Of a stretch of 26,716 bases of DNA, positions 7,782 to 16,125 are shown in pieces; the stretch's first letter is position 1, and the number at the start of each line of letters is the position of its first letter. Below the pieces are notes generated by a model. It saw only the letters and a program-made list of their open reading frames with translations, searched no databases and was not told where the DNA came from. The stretch is from Bacteroidota bacterium. GTDB lineage: Bacteria > Bacteroidota > Bacteroidia > Flavobacteriales > Flavobacteriaceae. A program made the position numbers and the translations under genes. The DNA lies in assembly GCA_009937085.1 (NCBI GenBank), contig JAACDD010000009.1, positions 1 to 26,716 of the forward strand, given 5' to 3'.

Positions 7782-10217
7782 ATGTTTAAATCCGCATTAT
7801 GTCAAATCTTTGTCTTACTTGTATTTGTTGGCTATGGCCAAGACCGTTACACACTTACAGCAACCGTAATTGACAAAAACACAAAAGACAAACTTCCTTT
7901 TGCCACGCTATCGTTAAAAAACCCGGATTCAAAAGCAATTATAGGAGGGGCTGTTTCAGACGAAAACGGTTTTGTTTCGGTCAAAAGTCCACTTGCAAAC
8001 GTTCAAATACAAGTAGACTATGTTGGCTATGAGACTTTGGTTTTTGAAAAATCAAATATTTCCCGAAAAACAGCACTAGGAACGCTTGGGCTTATACCAA
8101 AAGAAAATCAATTGGCAGGTGTGGACTTGGTTGGCAGAAGATCTGATGTGGAAATAAGATTAGATAAACGAGTGTATAACGTTGGACAAAATTTAAATGC
8201 TAAAGGCACAAATGTGTCAGATGTTTTGGATAATATTCCGTCACTTTCAATAGATATTGAAGGAAATTTAGAGCTCCGTGGAAATACAAACGTACGTATT
8301 CTCATTGACGGTAAACCTTCTGGTCTTATCGGATTAAATGGCATAGATGCACTTGCTGATTTACCCGCCGAATCCATTGAGCGGGTTGAGGTAATAACGG
8401 CGCCCTCTGCACGCTATCAAGCTGAAGGAACTTCAGGTATTGTAAATATTATATTAGCAAAAAACACATTAAAAGGGTTAAATGGTGTTTTAAATCTAAC
8501 GGCTGGAAAATTCGATAGCTACGGAGCTAATGCGAGTTTAAATTATAAAACAGGTAAGTTTAATTTTTTCACCAACTCAGGTTATCGTGACAATACCAAT
8601 GTAGGTCAAAACTACCAAAACAACAGCTATTCAGCGAACTCCAATTTTGACCAGTTTGTAGAAACTAGAAAATTTGATCGCAGAAGAGTAGGGACAAATG
8701 TGAATGTAGGTTTTGATTATAATCTAACCGAAAAAACAAAACTTACGCTTTCATATGTTCAAAATGAACGCGATGGAGACGATGAAACACTTAACGATCA
8801 AAATCATTTTTTAGCTGCAATCCCTGTAACAAAATCTTTGCGTTCAGAAATCGAAGAAGATTATGATCTTAACAAGCAGCTTAGCTTATCATTGACACAT
8901 AAGTTCAATGAAAGTGGACACAAAATTGATATTACGTTACAAGGCGAAAGAAATATTGAAAATGAATTTGCTGATTTAAGAACGCAACAATTTGTACCCC
9001 AAAATAGTTTAGGCTTATTAGAAGAAAATAATACCGAAGAGAATCAAAAGCAGTTTTTGGCACAGGTGGATTATGTATTCCCCATTGACAAAAACACACA
9101 GTTTGAAGCTGGGTATCGCACTACTAACGAAGAACAAAACTCAGGATTTGTAGTGCAACAAGAGGATGTAAATGGAACCTTAATTGTCAATGAAAATTTG
9201 ACAAACTACCTCGATTTTAACCAAGAAGTCCATGCGCTATACACGCAGTTTGGTAAAAAATGGGGCGCTTTTTCTCTCCTATCAGGATTAAGATACGAGC
9301 ATACTTCTTTGGAAGTAGTGCAAAAAACTACTAACGAAGATGGCAACAGCAGTTTTGGCGATTTCTTTCCAACACTAAATTTAGGAATTGAGCTTTCTGA
9401 GACGGCAAACATCACTATTGGTTATAACCGTCGAATCTCTAGGCCGCGCTCACGCGCATTAAATCCGTTTCAATCGCGTTCAAGCGAAACCAGTTTTTTT
9501 CAAGGCAACCCTTATGTAAAACCGAGTTACAGCAATGGGTTTGACATTGGATATTTAAAACAACTTAAAAAAATCACAATCAATAGTTCTATTTATTTTA
9601 GAAGAACAGATAAGCCTATCAGTCGTATATCAATAGAAACTGGTGATTTTGCAACGGTAAATGGCGAGGTTATTCCTGTAATCAAACGTTTTCCTGTTAA
9701 CCTTGGTCGCACAGATCAATTGGGAATTGAAGCGAATAGTTCGGTGCGCTGGTCAACAAAATGGCGATCAAACCTTAGCTTTAACCTTTTTAGAAGAGTT
9801 GAAACAGGAACATATGAAGGATTGTCGTTTGATAATGAAAATGAAAGTTGGACCGGAAATTTGAGAAATAACCTAACACTATTTGGAGATATAAACACGC
9901 AAATAAATGTGTTTTTCAGAGGGCCTTCACAATTGGCTTTTGGAAGACGGAAATCTTTTGGTGGGTTAAACCTCGGGCTTAGTAAAGACTTATTTAAGGA
10001 GAACGCAACGCTTAATTTAAACTTCTCTGATGTATTTAACACGCAAATTTTTAGATGGGAAAGCTTTACAGAAAACATCACAACAAAGGGAGAATATCAA
10101 CGAAGAAAACCGTTTTATAAGGTAACGTTCACGTACCGGTTTAGACAAGATAAGGAGCGTCAACGCAGAGAAGGTGGCGGTGACAATTATGGCGATGGAG
10201 GCGGATACGAGCTCTAG
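7782..10217 (+). CDS. Outer-membrane beta-barrel protein with carboxypeptidase-like and TonB-plug domains
   Basis: 811 residues. A signal peptide (1-19) ends before QDRYTLTA. About 22-105 is a carboxypeptidase-regulatory-like fold (TVIDKNTKDKLPFATLSL, then VDYVGYETL). About 125-225 is a TonB-plug-like domain (NVSDVLDNIPSLSID, LRGNTNVRILIDGKPSG, IERVEVITAPSARYQAEG, GIVNIIL). The rest is a beta barrel of the OMP_b-brl_3 type, ending in FYKVTFTYRF. A hydrophilic tail of about 23 residues, rich in Arg, Glu and then Gly/Asp, follows the last strand. No SusD partner is adjacent, so this is probably not a classical SusCD glycan importer. The ligand is unknown. TATATTTA at 7760-7767 is a weak -7 candidate just ahead of the start. 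Confidence 0.88.
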   Translation: MFKSALCQIFVLLVFVGYGQDRYTLTATVIDKNTKDKLPFATLSLKNPDSKAIIGGAVSDENGFVSVKSPLANVQIQVDYVGYETLVFEKSNISRKTALGTLGLIPKENQLAGVDLVGRRSDVEIRLDKRVYNVGQNLNAKGTNVSDVLDNIPSLSIDIEGNLELRGNTNVRILIDGKPSGLIGLNGIDALADLPAESIERVEVITAPSARYQAEGTSGIVNIILAKNTLKGLNGVLNLTAGKFDSYGANASLNYKTGKFNFFTNSGYRDNTNVGQNYQNNSYSANSNFDQFVETRKFDRRRVGTNVNVGFDYNLTEKTKLTLSYVQNERDGDDETLNDQNHFLAAIPVTKSLRSEIEEDYDLNKQLSLSLTHKFNESGHKIDITLQGERNIENEFADLRTQQFVPQNSLGLLEENNTEENQKQFLAQVDYVFPIDKNTQFEAGYRTTNEEQNSGFVVQQEDVNGTLIVNENLTNYLDFNQEVHALYTQFGKKWGAFSLLSGLRYEHTSLEVVQKTTNEDGNSSFGDFFPTLNLGIELSETANITIGYNRRISRPRSRALNPFQSRSSETSFFQGNPYVKPSYSNGFDIGYLKQLKKITINSSIYFRRTDKPISRISIETGDFATVNGEVIPVIKRFPVNLGRTDQLGIEANSSVRWSTKWRSNLSFNLFRRVETGTYEGLSFDNENESWTGNLRNNLTLFGDINTQINVFFRGPSQLAFGRRKSFGGLNLGLSKDLFKENATLNLNFSDVFNTQIFRWESFTENITTKGEYQRRKPFYKVTFTYRFRQDKERQRREGGGDNYGDGGGYEL

Positions 10218-10379
10218 TTAGCTTTTTGACTTTTCACGCTTTTCCTTAAGCCATTGCATTAAATTTCCTGTTAACCAAAACGGAACAACAAAAGTGATAA
10301 GGAAAATCATCAGCCAAAAACCAATGGTAAGGATGGTCAAAAATGCAAGAAAGCCTAAATATTGATCAAATTCAATCAT
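10218..10379 (-). CDS. Small membrane protein, 53 residues, function unknown
   Basis: An ATG at 10379 opens a 53-codon frame ending in TAA at 10218-10220. The product begins MIEFDQYLGFLAFLTILTIG, has one or two hydrophobic helices across about 8-36 (aromatic-rich, with a Pro after VV), and ends in a charged amphipathic tail with KEKREKSKS. A perfect -7 box and a TTG -33 element with 20-nt spacing lie directly upstream (10394-10424), and the gene fills the space between the barrel gene and fumC exactly, so I consider it real despite its size. The basic tail suggests the C-terminus is cytosolic (inside-positive rule). It ends one base after the convergent barrel gene. I recognise no family with certainty. 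Confidence 0.72.
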   Translation of the reverse strand: MIEFDQYLGFLAFLTILTIGFWLMIFLITFVVPFWLTGNLMQWLKEKREKSKS

Positions 10380-10393
10380 GGTCGAAGTTTTTA

Positions 10394-10424
10394 CAAAGGT
10401 ACATATTGGTTCTTAACCTTACAA
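10394..10424 (-). promoter_or_regulatory. Promoter of the 53-residue membrane protein gene
   Basis: On the minus strand, TTG (10424-10422), 20 nt, then TACCTTTG (10401-10394), a full match to both Bacteroidota promoter elements. The -7 box ends 14 nt before the ATG at 10379. This is one of the best promoters in the window. Confidence 0.7.
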
Positions 10425-10447
10425 CAAAAGAAGTGCATATGCTTTTG

Positions 10448-10455
10448 TATTTTTG
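10448..10455 (+). promoter_or_regulatory. fumC promoter -7 box
   Basis: TATTTTTG matches TAnnTTTG exactly and ends 14 nt before the fumC ATG at 10470. The position argues that the in-frame ATG at 10362, upstream of this promoter, is not used. No clear -33 TTG lies at 17-23 nt. Confidence 0.55.
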
Positions 10456-10469
10456 CACAAAATAACCAC

Positions 10470-11861
10470 ATGAAATTTAGGGAAGAAAAAGACACCATGG
10501 GTGTTGTACAGGTGCCAGCAGACAAATATTGGGGCGCACAAACAGAACGCTCAAGGAATAATTTTAAAATTGGTCCAGCAGGCTCAATGCCTATCGACAT
10601 TGTGTATGGCTTTGCTGTACTCAAAAAAGCAGCCGCATATACAAATGCAGAACTCGGGGCACTCGACACAAACAAACGGGACTTAATTGCCAAAGTATGT
10701 GACGAAATTTTAGCTGGCACCCTAGACGATCAATTTCCACTTGTCACGTGGCAAACGGGCTCCGGTACGCAATCCAACATGAACGTTAACGAAGTCATTG
10801 CCAACCGTGCGCATGTACTTGAGGGAAACACGCTTGGCGAAGGGGAAAAGACCCTAAAGCCCAATGACGATGTGAATAAATCCCAATCTTCAAACGATAC
10901 CTTCCCCACGGGGATGCATATTGCCGTTTACAAAAAAATTATAGAAACAACACTTCCCGGTGTGCGCCAACTCCGCGATACACTCAAACAAAAAGCTGCT
11001 GATTTTGATACGATTATCAAAATTGGACGCACGCACTTTATGGATGCTACTCCACTTAGTCTGGGGCAAGAATTTTCGGGCTACGTAGCCCAACTGAATC
11101 ATGGAATTAAGGCGTTAGAAAACAGCCTGCCGCATTTGTCTCAGTTGGCACTTGGCGGAACAGCTGTTGGAACAGGAATCAATACACCAAAAGGCTACGC
11201 TGAAAAAGTTGCTGCTTACATTGCAGACTTTACAGGACTTCCCTTTGTGTCGGCAGAAAATAAATTTGAAGCCTTAGCAGCTCACGATGCATTGGTTGAA
11301 ACACATGGGGCATTACGTCAATTGGCCGTGTCGTTGTTTAAAATTGGCAATGATATTCGCATGATGGCAAGTGGTCCGCGTTCGGGAATTGGAGAACTCA
11401 TTATTCCGGCGAATGAACCCGGAAGTTCCATTATGCCTGGAAAGGTGAATCCAACGCAGTGTGAGGCACTTACCATGGTTTGCACACAAGTTATGGGTAA
11501 TGATGCTGCTGTAGCTTTTGCTGGATCTCAAGGGCATTTTGAACTCAATGTTTATAAGCCTGTCATGGCAGCAAATGTGTTGGAGTCAGCGCAATTGATT
11601 GGTGATGCTAGCGCAAGTTTTGACGAAAACTGTGCACAAGGTATCACACCAAATTTGGAAACGATTCATGAATTACTGAACAATTCACTCATGTTGGTAA
11701 CGGCGCTTAATACCAAAATTGGGTATTACAAAGCTGCGGAAATTGCCAATTTAGCACATGAAAAAAAGTTGACACTTAAAGAAGCTGCACTTAAAACTGG
11801 CTACCTAACAGCAGATGAATTTGATACTTGGGTGAAACCCGAAGACATGATTGGGCGCTAG
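10470..11861 (+). CDS. fumC: Class II fumarate hydratase
   Basis: Fumarase C, 463 residues, interconverts fumarate and L-malate in the TCA cycle in the cytoplasm without an iron-sulfur cluster. Seen directly: the N-terminal KDTMGVVQVPADKYWGAQT block, WQTGSGTQSNMNVNEV, KSQSSNDTFPTGMH, the catalytic-His segment GRTHFMDATPL, and the mobile catalytic loop GSSIMPGKVNPTQ, the family signature. The frame stays open up to an ATG at 10362, but those extra 36 residues have no family match, include the promoter region, and overlap the divergent small gene; the start at 10470 (MKFREEKDTMG) fits the family. It is single-gene, divergent from the 53-residue membrane protein, and ends 16 nt from the convergent CPBP gene. 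Confidence 0.97.
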   Translation: MKFREEKDTMGVVQVPADKYWGAQTERSRNNFKIGPAGSMPIDIVYGFAVLKKAAAYTNAELGALDTNKRDLIAKVCDEILAGTLDDQFPLVTWQTGSGTQSNMNVNEVIANRAHVLEGNTLGEGEKTLKPNDDVNKSQSSNDTFPTGMHIAVYKKIIETTLPGVRQLRDTLKQKAADFDTIIKIGRTHFMDATPLSLGQEFSGYVAQLNHGIKALENSLPHLSQLALGGTAVGTGINTPKGYAEKVAAYIADFTGLPFVSAENKFEALAAHDALVETHGALRQLAVSLFKIGNDIRMMASGPRSGIGELIIPANEPGSSIMPGKVNPTQCEALTMVCTQVMGNDAAVAFAGSQGHFELNVYKPVMAANVLESAQLIGDASASFDENCAQGITPNLETIHELLNNSLMLVTALNTKIGYYKAAEIANLAHEKKLTLKEAALKTGYLTADEFDTWVKPEDMIGR

Positions 11862-11877
11862 TAAATGGACTTTAAAA

Positions 11878-12798
11878 TTATGATGCGACTTTAGCTGTAG
11901 GCGAACCTACTAAACGAGCAGCATAATTTTTCCACTTATATTTTTTGGCATACACCAGAAATAAAAAGGTATAAATAATTAACGGACCTATAATGTACGC
12001 TACTACATTGGGTTCTGACATATCTATAAAAAGGGAATCGGTTTGAAAAACGGTCCAGTCAGAAGTTAAAAACAATGACAAAAAGAGGTTGTTTCCAGCG
12101 TGAAAGCCCAACGCCAGCTCCAAGCCTTCGTCCATTAATGTAATCGCCCCTAGAAAAAATCCGGTAGCCAAATACGTGATTAAAATAATATCGCCTAGTT
12201 TATCAACTTCTGGGTTGGCAAAATGCAGCAACCCAAATAAGGTGGACGTAATTATAAACGGCAACAGACGCATTGGGAAAACCCGTCCTAATCCTTGCAT
12301 AAGGTATCCTCTAAAAAAAAGCTCTTCAGCACTCGTTTGTAAGGGCACCATCACCACACTTATAAGAACTAATATGGCAAATGATTTGGGTTTATAATTC
12401 CACTGAACCGACTCAGGGTCAATAAAATAGCCCACAATAAGCATTGCGATAAAAGATAATGCTACCGCTCCAAAACTAAAGCCTATGCGTTTCCAGTCTA
12501 CTTTAGCACGAGTTGTTATAAGCTCACGCAGCGATAGTTTATGAAGCAATTTAGTAATTAATAGAATTGCACCAAAAGCAAGTGCAAATGGTAAAAGAAG
12601 TAAAAAAAGAGTGGTGTTTGAGGGGAGTACCTGCATTTGCTCAACTATACTGAGTTGAGTAGCATCGGGGCCACGCTCAGCCGCAAGTGCCATTCCAAAT
12701 GGAAAATTTCCAATGAGAATAACTACACCCAAAATAAAAATCCCAACAACGTACAGACCAAACGTATTGGTTTGTTTACGTACTTGCTCGATATACAT
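11878..12798 (-). CDS. CPBP-family intramembrane glutamic endopeptidase (CAAX protease-like)
   Basis: 306 residues with about eight hydrophobic segments. The CPBP/Abi active-site motifs are all present: SAEELFFRG with Glu158-Glu159 and Arg163, His192 in GLLHFANP, and His233 in GFHAGNN. These proteases cleave within or near the membrane; roles in bacteria range from peptide-pheromone processing to bacteriocin self-immunity, and the target here is unknown. It lies 28 nt after the thioesterase in the dnaK-thioesterase-CPBP string and converges on fumC. Its ending (KYKWKNYAARLVGS) is basic and cytosolic. No promoter consensus is visible directly before it. Confidence 0.9.
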   Translation of the reverse strand: MYIEQVRKQTNTFGLYVVGIFILGVVILIGNFPFGMALAAERGPDATQLSIVEQMQVLPSNTTLFLLLLPFALAFGAILLITKLLHKLSLRELITTRAKVDWKRIGFSFGAVALSFIAMLIVGYFIDPESVQWNYKPKSFAILVLISVVMVPLQTSAEELFFRGYLMQGLGRVFPMRLLPFIITSTLFGLLHFANPEVDKLGDIILITYLATGFFLGAITLMDEGLELALGFHAGNNLFLSLFLTSDWTVFQTDSLFIDMSEPNVVAYIIGPLIIYTFLFLVYAKKYKWKNYAARLVGSPTAKVAS

Positions 12799-12826
12799 AT
12801 TCTAATTTTTTAGAAATGTACAACAT

Positions 12827-13246
12827 CTATTTTTTCTTGGGAAGAATAAGTGTCGTCAACTTACAGGATGAAACGAGCTTGTTGGCGTCGTCGGTAATTT
12901 GAATGGACCAATGTTGCATTGTTTTCCCTTTGTGTATGGCGGTAGCTTTTGCATGCACAAATCCATCCCGGACCCCTCTAACATGATTTGCAGAAACTTC
13001 TATTCCGCGCATGATAACATCATCAGATTTGCAAAAAATAGCACATGCCGCACTGCCTACCGTTTCGGCTAACGCAGCTGTAGCTCCGCCGTGAAGTACG
13101 CCGTCTACTTGATGTACAGCAGAAGTTACAGGCATTTTGGCAACCAAATAATCGTCGCCTAGTGCTACAAAAGTAACACCTAGTGTATCTACCAAGGTGT
13201 TGGCGCAACGCGCTTGCAACAGGTCTAAAATGGCTTGCTTATCCAT
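12827..13246 (-). CDS. Hotdog-fold acyl-CoA thioesterase (PaaI/MenI-like)
   Basis: A 139-residue hotdog thioesterase. The signature VLHGGATAALAETVGSAA contains HGG (52-54) and the catalytic Glu61. The family hydrolyses aryl- or acyl-CoA esters: PaaI acts on phenylacetyl-type CoAs and MenI on 1,4-dihydroxy-2-naphthoyl-CoA in menaquinone synthesis. Flavobacteria rely on menaquinone, so MenI is plausible, but no men gene is nearby. The frame is open to an ATG at 13279, but I choose 13246 (MDKQAILDLLQ): the longer form would translate through the dnaK terminator hairpin and add 11 residues without family support. The start is only 9 nt past that hairpin, so expression may depend on read-through. 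Confidence 0.88.
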   Translation of the reverse strand: MDKQAILDLLQARCANTLVDTLGVTFVALGDDYLVAKMPVTSAVHQVDGVLHGGATAALAETVGSAACAIFCKSDDVIMRGIEVSANHVRGVRDGFVHAKATAIHKGKTMQHWSIQITDDANKLVSSCKLTTLILPKKK

Positions 13247-13278
13247 AAAAATAGATGCGCCCCGCATAGCGGGGCGCA
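13247..13278 (-). terminator. dnaK terminator hairpin
   Basis: TGCGCCCCGC (13256-13265) and GCGGGGCGCA (13269-13278) form a perfect 10-bp GC-rich stem with a 3-nt loop. Read on the minus strand it is followed by TCTATTTTT (13255-13247), a T-rich tract that runs directly into the thioesterase ATG. It starts 12 nt past the dnaK stop. Confidence 0.85.
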
Positions 13279-13290
13279 ATAAATTATAGT

Positions 13291-15192
13291 TTATTTTACT
13301 TCTTCAAAGTCTACGTCTTCCACATCATCATCGTTTGATGAAGAAGATGCATCAGCGTCATCTGCTGGAGGAGCTTGCCCGCCTGCTTCTTGCTGTGCTT
13401 TATACATTTCTTCAGAAGCTTCTTTCCATGCTTCGTTGATGTTATCTAACGCAGGTTTTATCGCTTCTAAATCTTTAGACTCAAGGGCCTTTTTAAGTGC
13501 CTCGAGTGCCGTTTCAATAGGTGCTTTTTTATCTGCAGAAAGCTTATCGCCAAATTCTTTCAATTGCTTTTCTGTTTGGAAAACCATTTGATCGGCATTG
13601 TTTAACACATCCGCTTCCTCTTTTGCTTGTTTATCAGCATCAGCATTTGCTTCTGCTTCTTTTCGCATGCGCTCAATTTCTTCCTCAGTAAGTCCAGAAG
13701 ATGCTTCAATACGAATGTCTTGCGACTTGTTGGTAGCTTTATCAAGAGCTGTTACGTGTATCAATCCATTTGCATCAATATCAAACGTAACCTCAATTTG
13801 TGGCACGCCTCGCTGTGCAGGAGGAATCCCATCTAAGTGAAAACGACCAATAGATTTATTGTCCGAAGCCATGGAACGCTCACCTTGAATAACATGAATT
13901 TCTACAGACGGTTGGTTGTCAGCAGCAGTAGAAAATACTTGTGATTTCTTTGTTGGAATCGTGGTGTTTGACTCAATTAATTTTGTCATCACACCGCCCA
14001 TAGTTTCAATACCCAGAGAAAGTGGCGTAACATCTAAAAGCAATACATCTTTTACATCCCCCGTAAGTACTCCACCTTGAATGGCTGCTCCAATAGCAAC
14101 AACCTCATCAGGGTTTACTCCTTTCGATGGTTTTTTACCAAAGAATTTCTCTACTTCTTCTTGAATAACAGGAATACGCGTTGAACCACCTACCAAAATC
14201 ACTTCATCGATATCGCCAGTAGAAAGACCTGCATCGTCAAGCGCTTTTTTAACGGGGTTCATAGAACGCTTTACAAGCTCATCGGCTAGTTGCTCAAATT
14301 TGGCACGCGTGAGTGTTTTTACCAAGTGCTTTGGTCCAGATGCTGTAGCTGTGATATATGGCAAATTGATTTCCGTTTGTGTAGAAGACGACAATTCAAT
14401 TTTTGCTTTTTCAGCGGCTTCTTTTAGGCGTTGTAGCGCCATTGGGTCTTTGCGAAGGTCAATTTCTTCTGTTTCTTGAAATTCATAAGCTAGCCAGTGA
14501 ATAACCACATCGTCAAAATCGTCACCACCTAAGTGTGTGTCTCCGTTTGTGGCAAGTACTTCAAAAACGCCATCACCAAGCTCAAGAACAGAAATATCAA
14601 ATGTACCTCCACCAAGGTCATACACCGCAATTTTTTTATCTGAACCGCCTTTATCTAATCCGTACGCTAAAGCAGCAGCTGTTGGCTCGTTAATAATACG
14701 TTGTACTTTTAAACCAGAAATTTCACCAGCTTCTTTAGTCGCCTGACGCTGTGCGTCGTTAAAATATGCAGGAACGGTAATAACCGCTTCAGTAACCGAT
14801 TGACCTAGGTAATCTTCAGCTGTTTTCTTCATTTTTTGCAACACCATCGCAGAAAGTTCTTGCGCAGTGTACAAACGACCATCGATATCTACTCTAGGTG
14901 TATCGTTATCGCCTTTTACAACTTTATATGGAACACGTTCAACATCATTTTTAGATTCTGAAAACTTGTTTCCCATAAATCGCTTAATAGACGAAATGGT
15001 TTTTGTGGGATTGGTAACCGCTTGACGTTTAGCCGGGTCACCTACTTTAATTTCGCCTCCTTCAACAAAAGCAATAACAGAAGGTGTTGTACGCTTTCCT
15101 TCTGCATTTGGAATGACAACTGGTTCGTTTCCTTCCATTACCGAAACACACGAGTTGGTTGTTCCTAAATCTATACCGATAATCTTACTCAT
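13291..15192 (-). CDS. dnaK: Chaperone DnaK (Hsp70)
   Basis: Hsp70 chaperone of 633 residues, which binds unfolded proteins in an ATP cycle driven by DnaJ and GrpE. The ATPase phosphate loop GIDLGTTNSCVSV opens the protein. Further marks are VITVPAYFNDAQRQ, NEPTAAALAYG, VYDLGGGTFDIS, the linker DVLLLDVTPLSLGIETMGG, and a substrate-binding beta-sandwich followed by a helical lid. The C-terminus is a disordered Ser/Asp stretch ending DVDFEEVK, as in other DnaKs. No dnaJ or grpE is adjacent. I find no CIRCE operator (TTAGCACTC-N9-GAGTGCTAA) upstream, so HrcA control is unlikely. The region before it is divergent from panB. Confidence 0.98.
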   Translation of the reverse strand: MSKIIGIDLGTTNSCVSVMEGNEPVVIPNAEGKRTTPSVIAFVEGGEIKVGDPAKRQAVTNPTKTISSIKRFMGNKFSESKNDVERVPYKVVKGDNDTPRVDIDGRLYTAQELSAMVLQKMKKTAEDYLGQSVTEAVITVPAYFNDAQRQATKEAGEISGLKVQRIINEPTAAALAYGLDKGGSDKKIAVYDLGGGTFDISVLELGDGVFEVLATNGDTHLGGDDFDDVVIHWLAYEFQETEEIDLRKDPMALQRLKEAAEKAKIELSSSTQTEINLPYITATASGPKHLVKTLTRAKFEQLADELVKRSMNPVKKALDDAGLSTGDIDEVILVGGSTRIPVIQEEVEKFFGKKPSKGVNPDEVVAIGAAIQGGVLTGDVKDVLLLDVTPLSLGIETMGGVMTKLIESNTTIPTKKSQVFSTAADNQPSVEIHVIQGERSMASDNKSIGRFHLDGIPPAQRGVPQIEVTFDIDANGLIHVTALDKATNKSQDIRIEASSGLTEEEIERMRKEAEANADADKQAKEEADVLNNADQMVFQTEKQLKEFGDKLSADKKAPIETALEALKKALESKDLEAIKPALDNINEAWKEASEEMYKAQQEAGGQAPPADDADASSSSNDDDVEDVDFEEVK

Positions 15193-15259
15193 TACTAATA
15201 ATATTTTTCAATACATAGTCAATCATTATGCCATTTGAATTTACTGACAGGATGTCATA

Positions 15260-15292
15260 TTGTATAGATATGCGATCAATAGTGTATTTTTG
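15260..15292 (+). promoter_or_regulatory. panB promoter
   Basis: TTG (15260-15262), 22 nt, then TATTTTTG (15285-15292), an exact TAnnTTTG match. The -7 box ends 14 nt before the panB ATG, the same spacing seen at fumC and at the 53-residue membrane protein gene. The region is shared with divergent dnaK. Confidence 0.6.
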
Positions 15293-15306
15293 GCAAAAAG
15301 AACGAT

Positions 15307-16125
15307 ATGTCAGCTGCTAAAAAAGCGTATAAGCGTGTGACCACAAACTCGCTGATTGAAATGAAACAGGCAGGAGAAAAAATTTCCATGCTTACTGCAT
15401 ACGACTACTCAATGGCAAAAGTCGTTGATGCTGCAAATATTGATGTGATTTTGGTTGGCGATTCGGCATCAAACGTCATGTCTGGACACGAGACCACGCT
15501 TCCTATCACTATTGACCAAATGCTTTATCATGCTTCGGCTGTTGTACGCGCGGTAAAACGCGCTTTGGTAGTGGTAGACTTGCCTTTTGGGAGCTACCAA
15601 TCTGACCCGAAAGAAGCGCTACGCTCTTCTATTCGCATAATGAAAGAAGCAGGTGCGCACGCAGTAAAAATTGAAGGCGGTGCCGAAATTAAAGATTCCA
15701 TGACACGCATTTTAAACGCTGGAATCCCTGTTATGGGACATCTTGGACTAACCCCGCAATCGATATATAAATTTGGAACCTATTCCGTTCGCGCCAGAGA
15801 AGAAGCTGAAGCCGCGAAATTAATCGAAGATGCAAAGTTACTTGAGCAATTAGGCTGCTTTGCATTAGTACTTGAAAAGATTCCCGCTACTTTAGCTGCC
15901 AAAGTAGCCAAAACCGTGAATATTCCTGTTATTGGAATAGGCGCAGGAAATGGCGTAGACGGACAAGTTTTGGTACTACACGATATGCTTGGACTTACCA
16001 CAGAGTTTAGTCCTCGCTTTTTACGTAGATATATGAATTTGTACGAACAAATGACAGAAGCCGTGCAGCATTATATTAAGGACGTAAAGTCTAGCGATTT
16101 TCCAAACAAAGAAGAACAGTACTAA
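15307..16125 (+). CDS. panB: 3-methyl-2-oxobutanoate hydroxymethyltransferase
   Basis: PanB (272 residues) adds a hydroxymethyl group from 5,10-methylene-tetrahydrofolate to 2-ketoisovalerate, making ketopantoate, the first step of pantothenate and CoA synthesis. Seen: LTAYDYSMAKVVD, the substrate- and Mg-binding VGDSASNVMSGHETTLPIT (Asp52), DLPFGSYQ, VKIEGGAE, the catalytic-Glu segment LVLEKIPA, and GIGAGNGVDGQVLVLHDM. The first 14 residues extend slightly beyond the E. coli form. An RluA-type gene starts on the base after its stop, so they form an operon. Its substrate 2-ketoisovalerate is also used by LeuA, encoded about 2.4 kb downstream. Confidence 0.97.
   Translation: MSAAKKAYKRVTTNSLIEMKQAGEKISMLTAYDYSMAKVVDAANIDVILVGDSASNVMSGHETTLPITIDQMLYHASAVVRAVKRALVVVDLPFGSYQSDPKEALRSSIRIMKEAGAHAVKIEGGAEIKDSMTRILNAGIPVMGHLGLTPQSIYKFGTYSVRAREEAEAAKLIEDAKLLEQLGCFALVLEKIPATLAAKVAKTVNIPVIGIGAGNGVDGQVLVLHDMLGLTTEFSPRFLRRYMNLYEQMTEAVQHYIKDVKSSDFPNKEEQY

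Noticed and set aside
10362..10469. N-terminal extension of fumC from the ATG at 10362
   Set aside because: It lies ahead of a perfect -7 box, overlaps the divergent 53-codon gene and has no family match; the start at 10470 gives a normal fumarase N-terminus.
13247..13279. Thioesterase start at the ATG at 13279
   Set aside because: The extra codons would be encoded by the dnaK terminator hairpin and have no counterpart in hotdog thioesterases.
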